21,853 nt of DNA, taken from the NCBI GenBank assembly GCA_946414625.1, contig CAMKPI010000007.1, positions 1-21,853 on the forward strand, given 5' to 3'. The stretch comes from an uncultured Spirochaetaceae bacterium. GTDB lineage: Bacteria > Spirochaetota > Spirochaetia > Sphaerochaetales > Sphaerochaetaceae. A model generated the notes under the pieces. That model did no database searches. It had not been told where the DNA came from and was given only the letters and a program-made list of their open reading frames with translations. This document shows positions 1 through 7,213 of this stretch, piece by piece; position 1 is the first letter of the stretch; each line of letters opens with the position of its first letter. The translations under genes were made by a program, and so were the position numbers.

Positions 1-3
1 TCT

Positions 4-88
4 GCGGCTATGGTGGAATTTGGTAGACACGCTAGCTTGAGGTGCTAGTGGGAGAGATCTTGTGCTGGTTCAAGTCCAGTTGGCCGCA
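4..88 (+). tRNA. tRNA-Leu (anticodon GAG)
   Basis: A complete class II tRNA. The seven-base acceptor stem pairs 4-10 with 81-87, and A88 is the discriminator base. The anticodon stem is 32-36/44-48 with loop 37-43 and anticodon GAG at 39-41, which reads CUC and CUU leucine codons. The T stem is 64-68/76-80 with loop TTCAAGT. A long variable arm, as expected for Leu, lies between 49 and 63. CCA is not encoded, so it must be added after transcription. No promoter is visible because the gene begins at the window edge. Confidence 0.95.
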
Positions 89-91
89 ACC

Positions 92-170
92 TCACCTCAG
101 TGAATTACGCGGAGGTGAAAACAAAAAAACAGCCCTAGAGGGCGGCAACTTCGTATATTTGAATACGAGG
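92..170. other. Three consecutive stem-loops downstream of tRNA-Leu
   Basis: Three separate hairpins precede the main terminator. They are TCACCTC (92-98) with GAGGTGA (112-118); GCCC (132-135) with GGGC (140-143); and an eight-pair stem 149-156/163-170 with a six-base loop. The second has a run of seven A on its left side (123-129). Read on the minus strand it is therefore a GC hairpin followed by T7, a plausible terminator for the minus-strand permease gene. The other two have no assigned role and could be processing or attenuation structures. Confidence 0.45.
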
Positions 171-180
171 TCAAAAATGA

Positions 181-208
181 AAAAGCAGTCTTAGAGACTG
201 CTTTTTTT
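181..208. terminator. Bidirectional intrinsic terminator
   Basis: The ten-pair stem AAAAGCAGTC (181-190) / GACTGCTTTT (196-205) has a five-base loop and is followed by a T run to 208. A-rich sequence on the left gives a T run on the other strand as well. It can therefore end both tRNA-Leu transcription and read-through from the convergent minus-strand permease. Confidence 0.85.
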
Positions 209-423
209 GTTTTAGGAGCCGGTGTGCCGGACTCAAATATCTTTTTTGTTTCGTTTTCTGAAAAAATGGCTTTTAACGGAGTTGGCGCGTTCTGGCTGTA
301 TCTTGAGAACTCGTGTGTGCGCTGGTTGGCAGCACGCTGCTTTTCTCTTCGTCTGCCTGATTATCACCTGAAGTCTTGATGTATCTCTAAGCGTTTTCTG
401 CCTTTTGCAACGCTCCGGCGCGT

Positions 424-1680
424 TCAGGCGGAGACGAGGTACAGGACAATGCTTGCCGCTGTGGCGGTGAGTCCAATGCAGGCTTCGTACGGGATGAGGC
501 GCATCCTGTCTTTGATTTGGAGAGAGACGCTGCCTCCTGTGGCGTGGAAGAACGAGCCATGGGGCAGGGAGTCGAGAACTGTGGAACCGGAGTGGATCAT
601 TGCTCCTGCTGAAAGCGGCGGGACACCCTGTGTTACAAGCGTCTCTGCGAAGGTTTGTGACGCGATTGTCGCTCCGGCGGTTGTTGACGCAGTGGCCGCG
701 GCCATGAGGATGCCTGCAAGCGGAGCAAGTTCAAAAGTCGGCATGGAAAGCCGCTCCAGCAAGGCTGTCATGTCGCTCTGTAATGCTGAAGCCTTGATGA
801 CACCTGCGATGGTGCCGGTGCCGACCAAAAGGACGGATACACCGATAACCTTTGACAGTCCTGCTTCGGAAATTTCCCGAATTTCTTTTCCGTGACGTGT
901 GGCAAGAATGCAGACAAGACCTCCGGCGGGAAGGGCAATGAGTGGGTCCACGGAAATTCCAGCAATCGGGCGGAGAGCGAGAAGAGCGATTGCCGTGGCG
1001 GGTCCGAGAATCGCGGGAACGAATCCGGGAAGGTCTGCGCTGCCGCTTTCAGAGTCTGTTTCTCCGACAGGGATTCCCTGTTTTTTTGATAGGAGCATGG
1101 ACAAGGCGATGGTTGCGGCAAGAGCGCAAAGAGCCGGAATAATGTTTTTCAGCATCAGCGCCGTGAGGTCTACTCCAAAAGCTTCCGCCGTGGCGATTGT
1201 GTTGGGGTTGGGAGAGATGATGTTTCCAGCCTTTCCGCCTCCTGTCATTGCGACAAGGAGGCTTTCTTTTGACAGCCGTGTCTCGCGTCCGATTGCCAGT
1301 GCTATCGGCGCCACGGTTATCACCGAAATGTCCACAAATACGCCGGCGAAGCAGATTATCATGGTTGCAATCGAGATGGCGGGAAGCGCGAACCGGGAAC
1401 CCATTCTTTTTGCAATTGAAGTGGCGATTTTCTGTGCGGATCCTGTCTTTATCAGAGCTCCTGCAAGGATTCCGCTGGTCATTATGCGAAGGATTGAGCT
1501 GATCATGCCGGACGCACCGGATATCATGGCGTTCACGGCCTCGGAAAGTCCGCCGCCTCCGGCGATTGCTCCGACAAACGCTCCCAGGATGAGGCTGTAT
1601 GCAGGTTGAAAATGCAGGATGATGAGAACTATGGCAAGGACAAGTCCTGCCAGAGCTCCGATTGTGCTGAATTCATACAT
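424..1680 (-). CDS. GntP-family organic-acid/gluconate permease
   Basis: A 418-residue, strongly hydrophobic integral membrane protein of the GntP family (proton symporters for gluconate, related sugar acids or glycerate-type acids). The N-terminus starts directly with membrane segments (residues about 5-45), and roughly twelve segments are expected for the family. Family-like stretches include a Gly-rich turn near residue 40, the conserved SPNPNT segment near residue 155, and a C-terminal STTAGATIAS segment followed by SGSTVLDSLPHG. The start ATG at 1680 has an AAGGAA ribosome site. It lies 237 bases downstream of the glycerate kinase gene on the same strand, so glycerate or a related hydroxy acid is the likely substrate. 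The substrate is inferred from that neighbour and is not proven. Length is slightly short of the usual 430-450 residues, but no break is visible. Confidence 0.85.
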   Translation of the reverse strand: MYEFSTIGALAGLVLAIVLIILHFQPAYSLILGAFVGAIAGGGGLSEAVNAMISGASGMISSILRIMTSGILAGALIKTGSAQKIATSIAKRMGSRFALPAISIATMIICFAGVFVDISVITVAPIALAIGRETRLSKESLLVAMTGGGKAGNIISPNPNTIATAEAFGVDLTALMLKNIIPALCALAATIALSMLLSKKQGIPVGETDSESGSADLPGFVPAILGPATAIALLALRPIAGISVDPLIALPAGGLVCILATRHGKEIREISEAGLSKVIGVSVLLVGTGTIAGVIKASALQSDMTALLERLSMPTFELAPLAGILMAAATASTTAGATIASQTFAETLVTQGVPPLSAGAMIHSGSTVLDSLPHGSFFHATGGSVSLQIKDRMRLIPYEACIGLTATAASIVLYLVSA

Positions 1681-1917
1681 GGTCGGTTCCTTTTTTGCCG
1701 TGGATATCCCGTCTCTGGTGCCCGCAGAGGCTTCGACGTTTGGTTCGTTCGTGTTTTGTGGACTGGCGTCCCGGCGGTTGGTTTTGGGCAGCCGGGCGTT
1801 TGCTTCTGTGCTTTGGATTTGTCCCTGACAGTTCTTAGACTGCGCTCGCTTCAGTGCGATCTCTTTTCCCAGCGATGTTAATCCGAAGGAGTGAGTAATG
1901 CGGGGCTGCGTCGAGTT

Positions 1918-3078
1918 TCAGCGAGGCGTGCTTCTTTCGGCGATGTCCATGCCCGCCTTGATGAAGCGGAACATACGAACGGCTCCCGAGAGATAAAGCT
2001 CCTTTGCACGTGAGAGAGCTTCCTCCAGCGGCATCGGGGCATTCACCGATGTCATCAGGGATTCGATTCCGTGGTTGAAAATTCTTTCCGCATCCTGTCC
2101 GAGCGAGCCGGAGAGCCCTACGGCAACGACCCCGCGAGCCCGAGCCCGTTCTCCGATACCCTGCATAACCTTTCCGAAGCAGGACTGCCAGTCGGTGCGG
2201 CCTTCGCCTGTGACAACAAGATCCGTTTTTTCAAGGCGAGAGTCGAAATTTATCAAGTCCAGCACGGTGTCTATCCCGCTTTTTATTTTCCCTCCGAGAA
2301 TCAGCGTGAGAGCGGCTCCGAGTCCACCCGCCGCGCCGGAGCCTGGAATCTTGTCCGGGTCGATTCCGAATTTCCTGATAATCGCCTCGCGGTAATTCTT
2401 CATGCCGGCTTCAAGACGCTCCTGAATCTCCGGAGTTGCTCCTTTCTGCGCGCCGAAGGTCTTTGTGGCTCCGTCTGGACCGGTCAGCGGGTTTTTTACG
2501 TCGCACATCACGGTGATTTTCGTGTTGAGAAGCCTCGCGTCCATATTTTTTATGTCTATGTCGGCCACGCGTTCCAGGTTCTCTCCTCGTCCTTCAAGAG
2601 GGTTCCCGTCCTTGTCGAGGAACTGAACCCCTAAGGCGCCGGCGCATCCCATGCCGCCGTCGTTCGTGGCACTTCCGCCGATTCCGATTGATATGTCGGT
2701 GAAACCTCTGTTCAGCGCGTCCAGGATGAGCTCTCCTGTGCCCCGGCTGGTTGTGAAAAGCGGATTTCTCTTTTCTTCTGGTATGAGGGGGAGCCCGGAT
2801 GCCGCCGCCATCTCTATCACAGCCCGATTTCCGTCGAGCTTGCCGTAGGTTGCAATGACGCGTTCCATGAGGGGACCGTGCACCGGCACTTCGATTTTCG
2901 AGCCGTACTCTGCCGAGACCACGGCATCGACGGTGCCTTCTCCTCCGTCCGCAACGGGGACAGAGGAGTATTCCACGTCCTCTCCGAACACCTCTCGAGC
3001 CGCGGTTTCCAAAAGAAGGGCGGTCTCCTGGCTTGTAAGCGTGCCTTTGAACGAATCTGAAGCGAACAAAAGTTTCAT
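1918..3078 (-). CDS. glxK: Glycerate kinase (GlxK/GarK family)
   Basis: A 386-residue cytoplasmic enzyme that phosphorylates D-glycerate with ATP, feeding it into lower glycolysis. Family motifs are all present: ASDSFKGT at residues 6-13, PVADGGEGT at 41-49, the Gly-rich GIGGSATNDGG at 132-142, GSGAAGGLG at 246-254 and TGEGRTD at 290-296. The start was set at the ATG ending at 3078, because AAGGAGG lies just upstream and MKLLFASDSF is the usual family N-terminus. The longer open frame, to 3207, adds 43 unrelated residues and was discarded. It is followed on the same strand by a GntP permease, which forms a likely glycerate uptake-and-use unit. The two may be one transcript, although the 237-base gap leaves room for a second promoter. 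Whether it makes 2- or 3-phosphoglycerate cannot be read from the sequence. Confidence 0.93.
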   Translation of the reverse strand: MKLLFASDSFKGTLTSQETALLLETAAREVFGEDVEYSSVPVADGGEGTVDAVVSAEYGSKIEVPVHGPLMERVIATYGKLDGNRAVIEMAAASGLPLIPEEKRNPLFTTSRGTGELILDALNRGFTDISIGIGGSATNDGGMGCAGALGVQFLDKDGNPLEGRGENLERVADIDIKNMDARLLNTKITVMCDVKNPLTGPDGATKTFGAQKGATPEIQERLEAGMKNYREAIIRKFGIDPDKIPGSGAAGGLGAALTLILGGKIKSGIDTVLDLINFDSRLEKTDLVVTGEGRTDWQSCFGKVMQGIGERARARGVVAVGLSGSLGQDAERIFNHGIESLMTSVNAPMPLEEALSRAKELYLSGAVRMFRFIKAGMDIAERSTPR

Positions 3079-3234
3079 GCGAACCTCCTTGTTTCGGGGA
3101 ACTTTTCTGGATACGGGCTCAGCCGGCAGTCCGGCAGGTTTGCCATCATCGGCGAGGCGCTGGAGGCGGCAGACCGAGACCGAAAATGGCGAAAGCCGAA
3201 CGGGCATTCCGTGCGTGGATAAAGATGCTCTGGC

Positions 3235-3327
3235 TGTGCAGCCTGCTCGTGAGAGTGAACACAGCCCGCCGTGTTAGTGAGGCAGTCAACACGGTTGTTC
3301 TGTGCAGCCCTCTCGCGAGAGTGAACA
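3235..3327 (+). repeat. Two 27-base direct repeats, 66-base period
   Basis: Positions 3235-3261 and 3301-3327 match at 24 of 27 bases (both begin TGTGCAGCC and end GAGAGTGAACA). The right copy contains the perfect palindrome CTCTCGCGAGAG. Between them lies an inverted pair CGTGTT/AACACG. No open frame is needed to explain them. Confidence 0.75.
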
Positions 3328-3686
3328 ATCTGTTTGCATTCCGCACGGCTGAGCCCCGCAGTCCGGCAAATCAAGAAAAAGGCGGACTGGAACTGTATCA
3401 TTCTGCGAGTCCAGGCGCTTGCAAACAATATTATCACGCAAAATTGTCTTGGTCTTTAAATAAATAGTATTGAACATTTTCGTCTAATGCAAATCTTAAA
3501 TCGGTGTAGTGAACGGTTTTTATAGTGAAATATGACCGGAGCTTTTCCGGGCTCGCCTGGAATATCAATGGTTTTTCAAATGGTGAATTGTTTGATCTTT
3601 CTGCTATTTGGAGTGGATGCGGCTGTGCGCGGATGCGGTTGTGCTTGTTGAAAAGGAAAGGAAAACAGAAGCGGAACAATGGAACT

Positions 3687-3698
3687 TATGTTAACATA
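3687..3698. promoter_or_regulatory. 12-base palindrome upstream of the gene at 3745
   Basis: TATGTTAACATA is a perfect palindrome 46 bases before the start codon at 3745. It could be an operator, and its halves resemble -10 hexamers. No regulator is known, and a short AT-rich palindrome can occur by chance. Confidence 0.3.
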
Positions 3699-3744
3699 GT
3701 GGGGAAACAATTATTGCGAGGAGAGCGGGAGGCTGGGGAAATTC

Positions 3745-4104
3745 ATGTCATGGAACGATGATTTTATAAGCGGGCAGGATGATCCGATGAGTATCTGGTA
3801 TCTCGACGGGTCGGAATCAAGGAGTGACGAGCAAGACACGGATTATGGCGGCGGGCTCTATGGCGATTCGGACGATTGCGGCACCGAGACCCCTGGCTAC
3901 AACGGTTTTAGTGCCGGTTATGGAACAGGGAATGCCATAAATTACCGCGGAACCGCGGCGGGAATACCCGCGGGCGAGAAACCGAGCGGCAAGGAAAACA
4001 CCGGTTCGGGAAAAGACTCCAAACGGAGAGAGCGGGTGGGGCTTGTTTTGGCACTCGTGATTACTATTGTGGCTGGGGCGGTGGGTTTCCTCGGTGCGCG
4101 GTGA
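3745..4104 (+). CDS. Hypothetical Gly/Asp-rich protein with C-terminal membrane anchor
   Basis: A 119-residue protein of unknown function. Residues 1-75 are acidic and rich in Gly, Ser, Asp and Tyr. Residues 76-96 are basic (SGKDSKRRER near the end). Residues about 97-117 form one membrane segment (VGLVLALVITIVAGAVGFLG), leaving only one or two residues outside. This is the layout of a tail-anchored protein with a cytoplasmic disordered head. The start ATG at 3745 is preceded by purine-rich GGGAGG (about 12 bases upstream) and GGGGAA, so the ribosome site is ordinary but not decisive. There is no partner gene: glxK is divergent upstream and thpR convergent downstream. I recognise no family. 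The clear switch from polar head to basic stop-transfer to helix argues for a real gene. Confidence 0.6.
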   Translation: MSWNDDFISGQDDPMSIWYLDGSESRSDEQDTDYGGGLYGDSDDCGTETPGYNGFSAGYGTGNAINYRGTAAGIPAGEKPSGKENTGSGKDSKRRERVGLVLALVITIVAGAVGFLGAR

Positions 4105-4552
4105 GTTCCGAACCGAACTATATGAACGTATGGGAGTACGGAGCGGGACGCTGGCGCGTATTGCCCACGCTGCGATGTCGCGTTTGTTTTCGTGAGGTGT
4201 CGGGGCCCTCTATTCAGATCAGTGCCGCAGATTAATACGGCAAACGACGTGTGCGATGCCGAGCTTTACTTGCGCTCTGTATGCGTGAAATGCTTCCAAA
4301 AGCCAAATTGCGAGGCTTCGGTTTTTTTCTTCGCGTCGCCACATTCGCAAGATGCTTCCACTACTCAACCTGCCGCCACACTCGTATGACTCTTTTGCCG
4401 ATCAACCTGCCGCGCGAACCTCTGCCGCCATATGTGCGTGAGGCTTCCGCCGCTCAACCTGTCACGGGAATCTTCGCAGTATGCGAGGGTGCTCTTCCTG
4501 CTCAGTCTGCCGCGTAACCCTCTGTGCAATATGTGTATGAGGCTCCCGCCGC
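4105..4552. repeat. Gene-free spacer with degenerate ~50-base repeats copying the 3' end of thpR
   Basis: Positions 4105-4270 hold nothing I can support. From about 4340 the sequence is a degenerate array. The box TCA(AC/GT)CTG(C/T)C recurs at 4365, 4402, 4454, 4502 and 4553, spaced 37, 52, 48 and 51 bases. The last copy is the stop codon and final codons of thpR itself. Two larger copies, from 4430 and 4529, lie 99 bases apart, and all the differences I can count over their first 48 bases are transitions. On the minus strand the copies at 4502 and 4454 are in the thpR frame, each ending in a stop codon. Confidence 0.75.
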
Positions 4553-5602
4553 TCAGTCTGCCACGGGAATCTCCGCCGCGGGCACCCAAAGCTGACCCTC
4601 CCGTTCAAAAACTGTGATGGCGTCTACGGGGAAGGAGCCTTCGATGCAGAGCGCGTTCAGGACGGAAAGCGCTTCGGGCGTGGCTCCGGGGGGAATGTCG
4701 CGGTTCGCAATCGTTGCATGCGGGCGGAACGGCCTTTTGTCGGCTGATATGCGCGCCGGAAGGTACCCGCGGACGGCGCGGACGGTTTCGGCTTTCAAAA
4801 CATCCCATTTCTTGTCGAGCAGAACCCGGGCGTATATTGTGCGATCCTGGAACGCTTCAAAGCCTCTGATTTTGGCAATGAAAGAGGTGGCTTTGCGTAT
4901 GGAACCGCATGAGTCGTCGGCATCGCATATTCTTGAGCCTCGCCCGCCAGCACTGTCGAAGCTGTCAGAGCCGAATGTCTTCGGGTCGCTACAACTACCA
5001 GAACTGCCGGAGCGGCATAGCCCCGAACCTTCACCGTCGGAATAGCCTGAACCATCAGGGCCACCGGTGTTGCCAGTGTGGCATGTCCCAGAGCTTTTTT
5101 CGCCGAAGTCGCCGGTATCGCCAAAGCCGCTGGGGTAGCACCTCACGAGGGAACTGTCGGAGGCGTATATCCCCGAGCATTCATCATCAAAGCCGTCGGA
5201 ATAGCCTGAACCACCAGAGCCGCCGGTGTTGCCGCCATTGTATGTCCCAGAGCTTTTTCCGCCGAAGTCGCCGGAATCGCCAAAGCCGCTGGGGTAGCAC
5301 CTACCGCTAGAGTCGCCGTCACTGTATATCCCCGAGCCCTTCCTGCTGACATTCTCCACAACCCCTTTATTTTTCGGGCTTTCGAAGCGTGCGGACAGTG
5401 CGTCGAACAGATCCCGTGTGGAGGCACCCTCCTGCAGAGAAAACGGAGGCACCAGGGTGACGTGCATCGGCGTTCTGTGACCTGATTTGCAGCCGTAGAC
5501 CCTCTTCATATAGGCTCTGCACTCTTCCAGCTTTTCGACAAGCGAGCCGCGGAGCATGATCCCGATGAAGTGTGATTGCATTTGAAAGCTCTTGTGTTTC
5601 AT
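4553..5602 (-). CDS. thpR: 2H phosphoesterase (RNA 2',3'-cyclic phosphodiesterase / 2'-5' RNA ligase) with a large repeat insertion
   Basis: A 349-residue member of the LigT/ThpR 2H family, which opens 2',3'-cyclic phosphates or joins RNA ends through 2'-5' bonds in the cytoplasm. Both catalytic HxT motifs are present: H47-V-T49 in PMHVTLVPPF and H295-A-T297 in FRPHATIANRD. The segment after the insertion (SFIAKIRGFEAFQDRTIYA, from about residue 240) is typical of the family. Between them, residues about 76-236 are a Ser/Gly/Asp/Cys-rich tandem repeat (units at 89-141, 142-191, 192-221, 222-236). Without it the protein is about 189 residues, the normal family size. The start ATG at 5602 has no Shine-Dalgarno; a TATAGT lies six bases before it. 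It is divergent from azlC. Whether the inserted protein is stable and active is unknown, but both catalytic halves look intact. Confidence 0.85.
   Translation of the reverse strand: MKHKSFQMQSHFIGIMLRGSLVEKLEECRAYMKRVYGCKSGHRTPMHVTLVPPFSLQEGASTRDLFDALSARFESPKNKGVVENVSRKGSGIYSDGDSSGRCYPSGFGDSGDFGGKSSGTYNGGNTGGSGGSGYSDGFDDECSGIYASDSSLVRCYPSGFGDTGDFGEKSSGTCHTGNTGGPDGSGYSDGEGSGLCRSGSSGSCSDPKTFGSDSFDSAGGRGSRICDADDSCGSIRKATSFIAKIRGFEAFQDRTIYARVLLDKKWDVLKAETVRAVRGYLPARISADKRPFRPHATIANRDIPPGATPEALSVLNALCIEGSFPVDAITVFEREGQLWVPAAEIPVAD
4895..5338 (-). repeat. In-frame tandem repeat inside thpR
   Basis: Four units begin with a conserved (G/C)S(G/R)(I/L)(Y/C) box at residues 89, 142, 192 and 222, with periods of 53, 50 and 30 residues. 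At DNA level the last complete unit (5021-5170) is close to the first (5171-5329), with nine bases removed. The other copies are increasingly degenerate. Shared blocks include RCYPSGFGD and GKSSGT or GEKSSGT. All lengths are multiples of three, so the frame of the host enzyme is preserved. Confidence 0.85.
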
Positions 5603-5608
5603 GGTTTT

Positions 5609-5614
5609 ACTATA
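5609..5614 (-). promoter_or_regulatory. -10 box of thpR, leaderless arrangement
   Basis: On the minus strand TATAGT is followed by only six bases before the thpR ATG at 5602. With normal promoter geometry, transcription would start on the start codon itself. No ribosome site is visible. The -35 region is weak (AATACC at 17-base spacing), so confidence is limited. Confidence 0.45.
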
Positions 5615-5658
5615 CCGCGTTTTTTGCCCAGGGTATTCTTTTTTTCACTTGTTGTCGC

Positions 5659-5664
5659 TATAAT
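5659..5664 (+). promoter_or_regulatory. -10 box of azlC, leaderless arrangement
   Basis: A consensus TATAAT ends seven bases before the azlC ATG at 5672, which places the expected transcription start at or next to the start codon. No Shine-Dalgarno sequence precedes the ATG. The -35 position holds only TTCTTT. It forms a compact divergent pair with the thpR promoter; the two start codons are 69 bases apart. Confidence 0.5.
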
Positions 5665-5671
5665 TTTCGCC

Positions 5672-6373
5672 ATGAGCCATACCGACAGGGAGAATTTCAG
5701 GCAGGGTTCCGCCGGTGCCGTCCCGATTTTTGTGCTTTATCTTTGTGTTTCCTTCTCTTTGGGAATCTCTTGCGCGAACAGCGGGTTAAACGTTTTGGAA
5801 GCGGCTTTGATGAGCGCACTGAACATGACAAGCGCTGGGGAGTTTGCGGCGATAGGCATTATTTCCAGAGGCGGGTCCTATGCGGAACTGGCTTTGTCTC
5901 AGGTTGTGATAAATTTACGCTATCTTCTTATGAGCGCTGCTCTTATGATAAAGCTGAAACCGAATGAAACTACAGGGCGCAAGATGCTTTTGGCTACCGG
6001 CGTGACCGACGAGATTTTCGGTATATCGGTTTTGCGGCGCGACCCGCTGAACCCGTACTACACGTTCGGGGCTCTATGCACCGCGATGGCGGGCTGGGTG
6101 TCCGGTACCGCGCTGGGCGTTGTTTTGGGGAATGTTCTGCCGGGGATTCTGGTGAGGAGCCTTTCGATGGCGATTTACGCGATGTTTATAGCGATCGTGT
6201 TGATTCCGTCCCGGGCGGATATGGTTTTGGGCGCGGTTGTTGTCGCGTCGATGGCTGCCAGCTGGGTTTGCACAAAGATCTTCCCGGGCATGGAGGGCGG
6301 CATTCGCTGCATTGTGTTAACCGTGCTGGTGTCCGCGTTAGCGGCGGCGGTATTCCCGAGGAAGGACGGCTGA
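5672..6373 (+). CDS. azlC: AzlC-family branched-chain amino-acid exporter, large subunit
   Basis: A 233-residue membrane protein of the AzlC family. AzlC works with the small subunit AzlD to export branched-chain amino acids and toxic analogues such as azaleucine. The family signature is clear: an N-terminal segment with GAVPIFVLYLCVSFSLG, then the acidic SAGEFAAIGII loop, the QVVINLRYLLMSAAL segment, and the TDEIFGI motif near residue 115. About six to eight membrane segments are visible. The start was set at ATG 5672 (MSHTDRENFRQG). The longer frame, from 5576, would run through the divergent promoter region and add an untypical leader. azlD follows after 125 bases, where these genes usually touch or overlap; the gap holds no clear gene. 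The likely mRNA is leaderless. Confidence 0.9.
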   Translation: MSHTDRENFRQGSAGAVPIFVLYLCVSFSLGISCANSGLNVLEAALMSALNMTSAGEFAAIGIISRGGSYAELALSQVVINLRYLLMSAALMIKLKPNETTGRKMLLATGVTDEIFGISVLRRDPLNPYYTFGALCTAMAGWVSGTALGVVLGNVLPGILVRSLSMAIYAMFIAIVLIPSRADMVLGAVVVASMAASWVCTKIFPGMEGGIRCIVLTVLVSALAAAVFPRKDG

Positions 6374-6498
6374 GATATTCTTCCGCTCGCCGGCTGGCTT
6401 CTGCGGTTTTTCGCCGGAGAACCCTTTTTCGGTGGCGGAGCGCGAGGCGTAAAGTGAACGCCGGTTTGTACGGGATTTTTTCAAATCAGGGATGAGTC

Positions 6499-6810
6499 AT
6501 GGACAGGTTGTACATCTATATTTCGATTGCGGTGATGGCTTTGATAACTTACGCGATAAGGGCTTTACCCTTGCTTGTCTTCAAAAAACCTATCACGAAC
6601 AATTTTTTCCGTTCTTTTCTGTATTATGCGCCGTATGTCACGCTGTCCGTTCTTGCGTTTCCCGCCGTGCTTTACTGTACGGATAGTCTTCTGATTTCAA
6701 GCGTTGCATTGATTTGTTCGATCATAATCACTTTGGTTTTTGGCAATTTTGTCCTGACTACCTTCTGTGGGTGTATGGTTGTGTTTCTGCTTGAGCTCCT
6801 TGTCGGGTGA
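6499..6810 (+). CDS. azlD: AzlD-family small subunit of branched-chain amino-acid exporter
   Basis: A 103-residue protein with about four membrane segments, the small partner of AzlC. Typical AzlD features are TYAIRALPLLVFKKPI near residue 17 and RSFLYYAPYVTLSVLAFPA near residue 38. The ATG at 6499 is preceded by an AGGGATGAG ribosome site. It is separated from azlC by 125 bases of GC-rich sequence with short inverted repeats, which is unusual for this pair. Co-transcription is still likely because no terminator with a T run separates them. Confidence 0.9.
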   Translation: MDRLYIYISIAVMALITYAIRALPLLVFKKPITNNFFRSFLYYAPYVTLSVLAFPAVLYCTDSLLISSVALICSIIITLVFGNFVLTTFCGCMVVFLLELLVG

Positions 6811-6837
6811 CCGGCGTCTGTCTGTCGGATCTGAATG

Positions 6838-7140
6838 ACGCCGAGATCTGAAAGACTCCGGGATCGGAGGCTGCTGGTGCTTCATACAGGGGAAGAATGT
6901 CTGATTTAACGCGCCCAGGTTTAACACGCACAAAGGTTGAGCGCATTGAGGATTTCTGGCTTGCGAAGTTCGACAAGTTTGCTGATTAAACGCGCACAAA
7001 GACTGGGCGTGAGCATCGCTGGCTTGAAGAGTTCGACAAATACGCTGATTCAATGCGCTGAAAGACGCCGGGGCGCGAGCTCTGCTTACAGGAGAGAATG
7101 CCCTGATTTGCCTCGCATAAAGGATGGGTGCAGGTCTTTC
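6838..7140 (+). repeat. Degenerate 58-81 base tandem repeats before cysS
   Basis: The 438-base gap between azlD and cysS has no convincing gene. It holds an array in which CTGATT(T/A/C) recurs at 6901, 6982, 7045 and 7103 (spacings 81, 63, 58). Shared blocks are ACGCGCACAAAG, CTGGCTTG(CG/AA)GAGTTCGACAA or a close variant, and CTGAAAGAC followed later by GGAGAGAATG or GGGGAAGAATG. The open frame that runs into cysS from 6937 is made of this repeat and is not coding. Confidence 0.7.
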
Positions 7141-7213
7141 TTTATGTCGGGAGACGTACGGCTACGCATCGGTCGGCGGGTTGGGACGGGCTCTTTTGTA
7201 ATCCCTTGCTTTG

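Larger units (their letters stand above)
3079..3744. other. 666-base intergenic region without a convincing gene
   Basis: The spacer separates the divergent glxK and the gene at 3745. The open frames here overlap one another and have no recognisable family. It holds a pair of 27-base direct repeats (3235-3261 and 3301-3327), a 12-base palindrome CTCTCGCGAGAG (3310-3321), and a 16-base tandem duplication (3615-3630, 3631-3646). The part from about 3425 to 3540 is AT-rich and is the most likely place for promoters. One possible 39-codon frame (3532-3651) starts five bases after a TATAGT and encodes a hydrophobic, Cys-rich peptide; I do not call it a gene. Confidence 0.6.

Noticed and set aside
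899..1609. 236-codon plus-strand open frame within the permease gene
   Set aside because: It is antisense to a clear GntP permease and shows no membrane or domain pattern of its own.
3532..3651. 39-codon hydrophobic peptide after TATAGT
   Set aside because: It would fit the leaderless pattern, but its C-terminus is encoded by a 16-base tandem duplication and there is no other support.
4895..5377. Diversity-generating retroelement variable region in thpR
   Set aside because: No reverse transcriptase or template repeat is present, and differences between units are not limited to adenine positions.
4909..5427. Arg/Ser-rich and Ala-rich frames within the thpR repeat
   Set aside because: They are out-of-frame readings of the tandem repeat. 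The thpR frame has both catalytic motifs.
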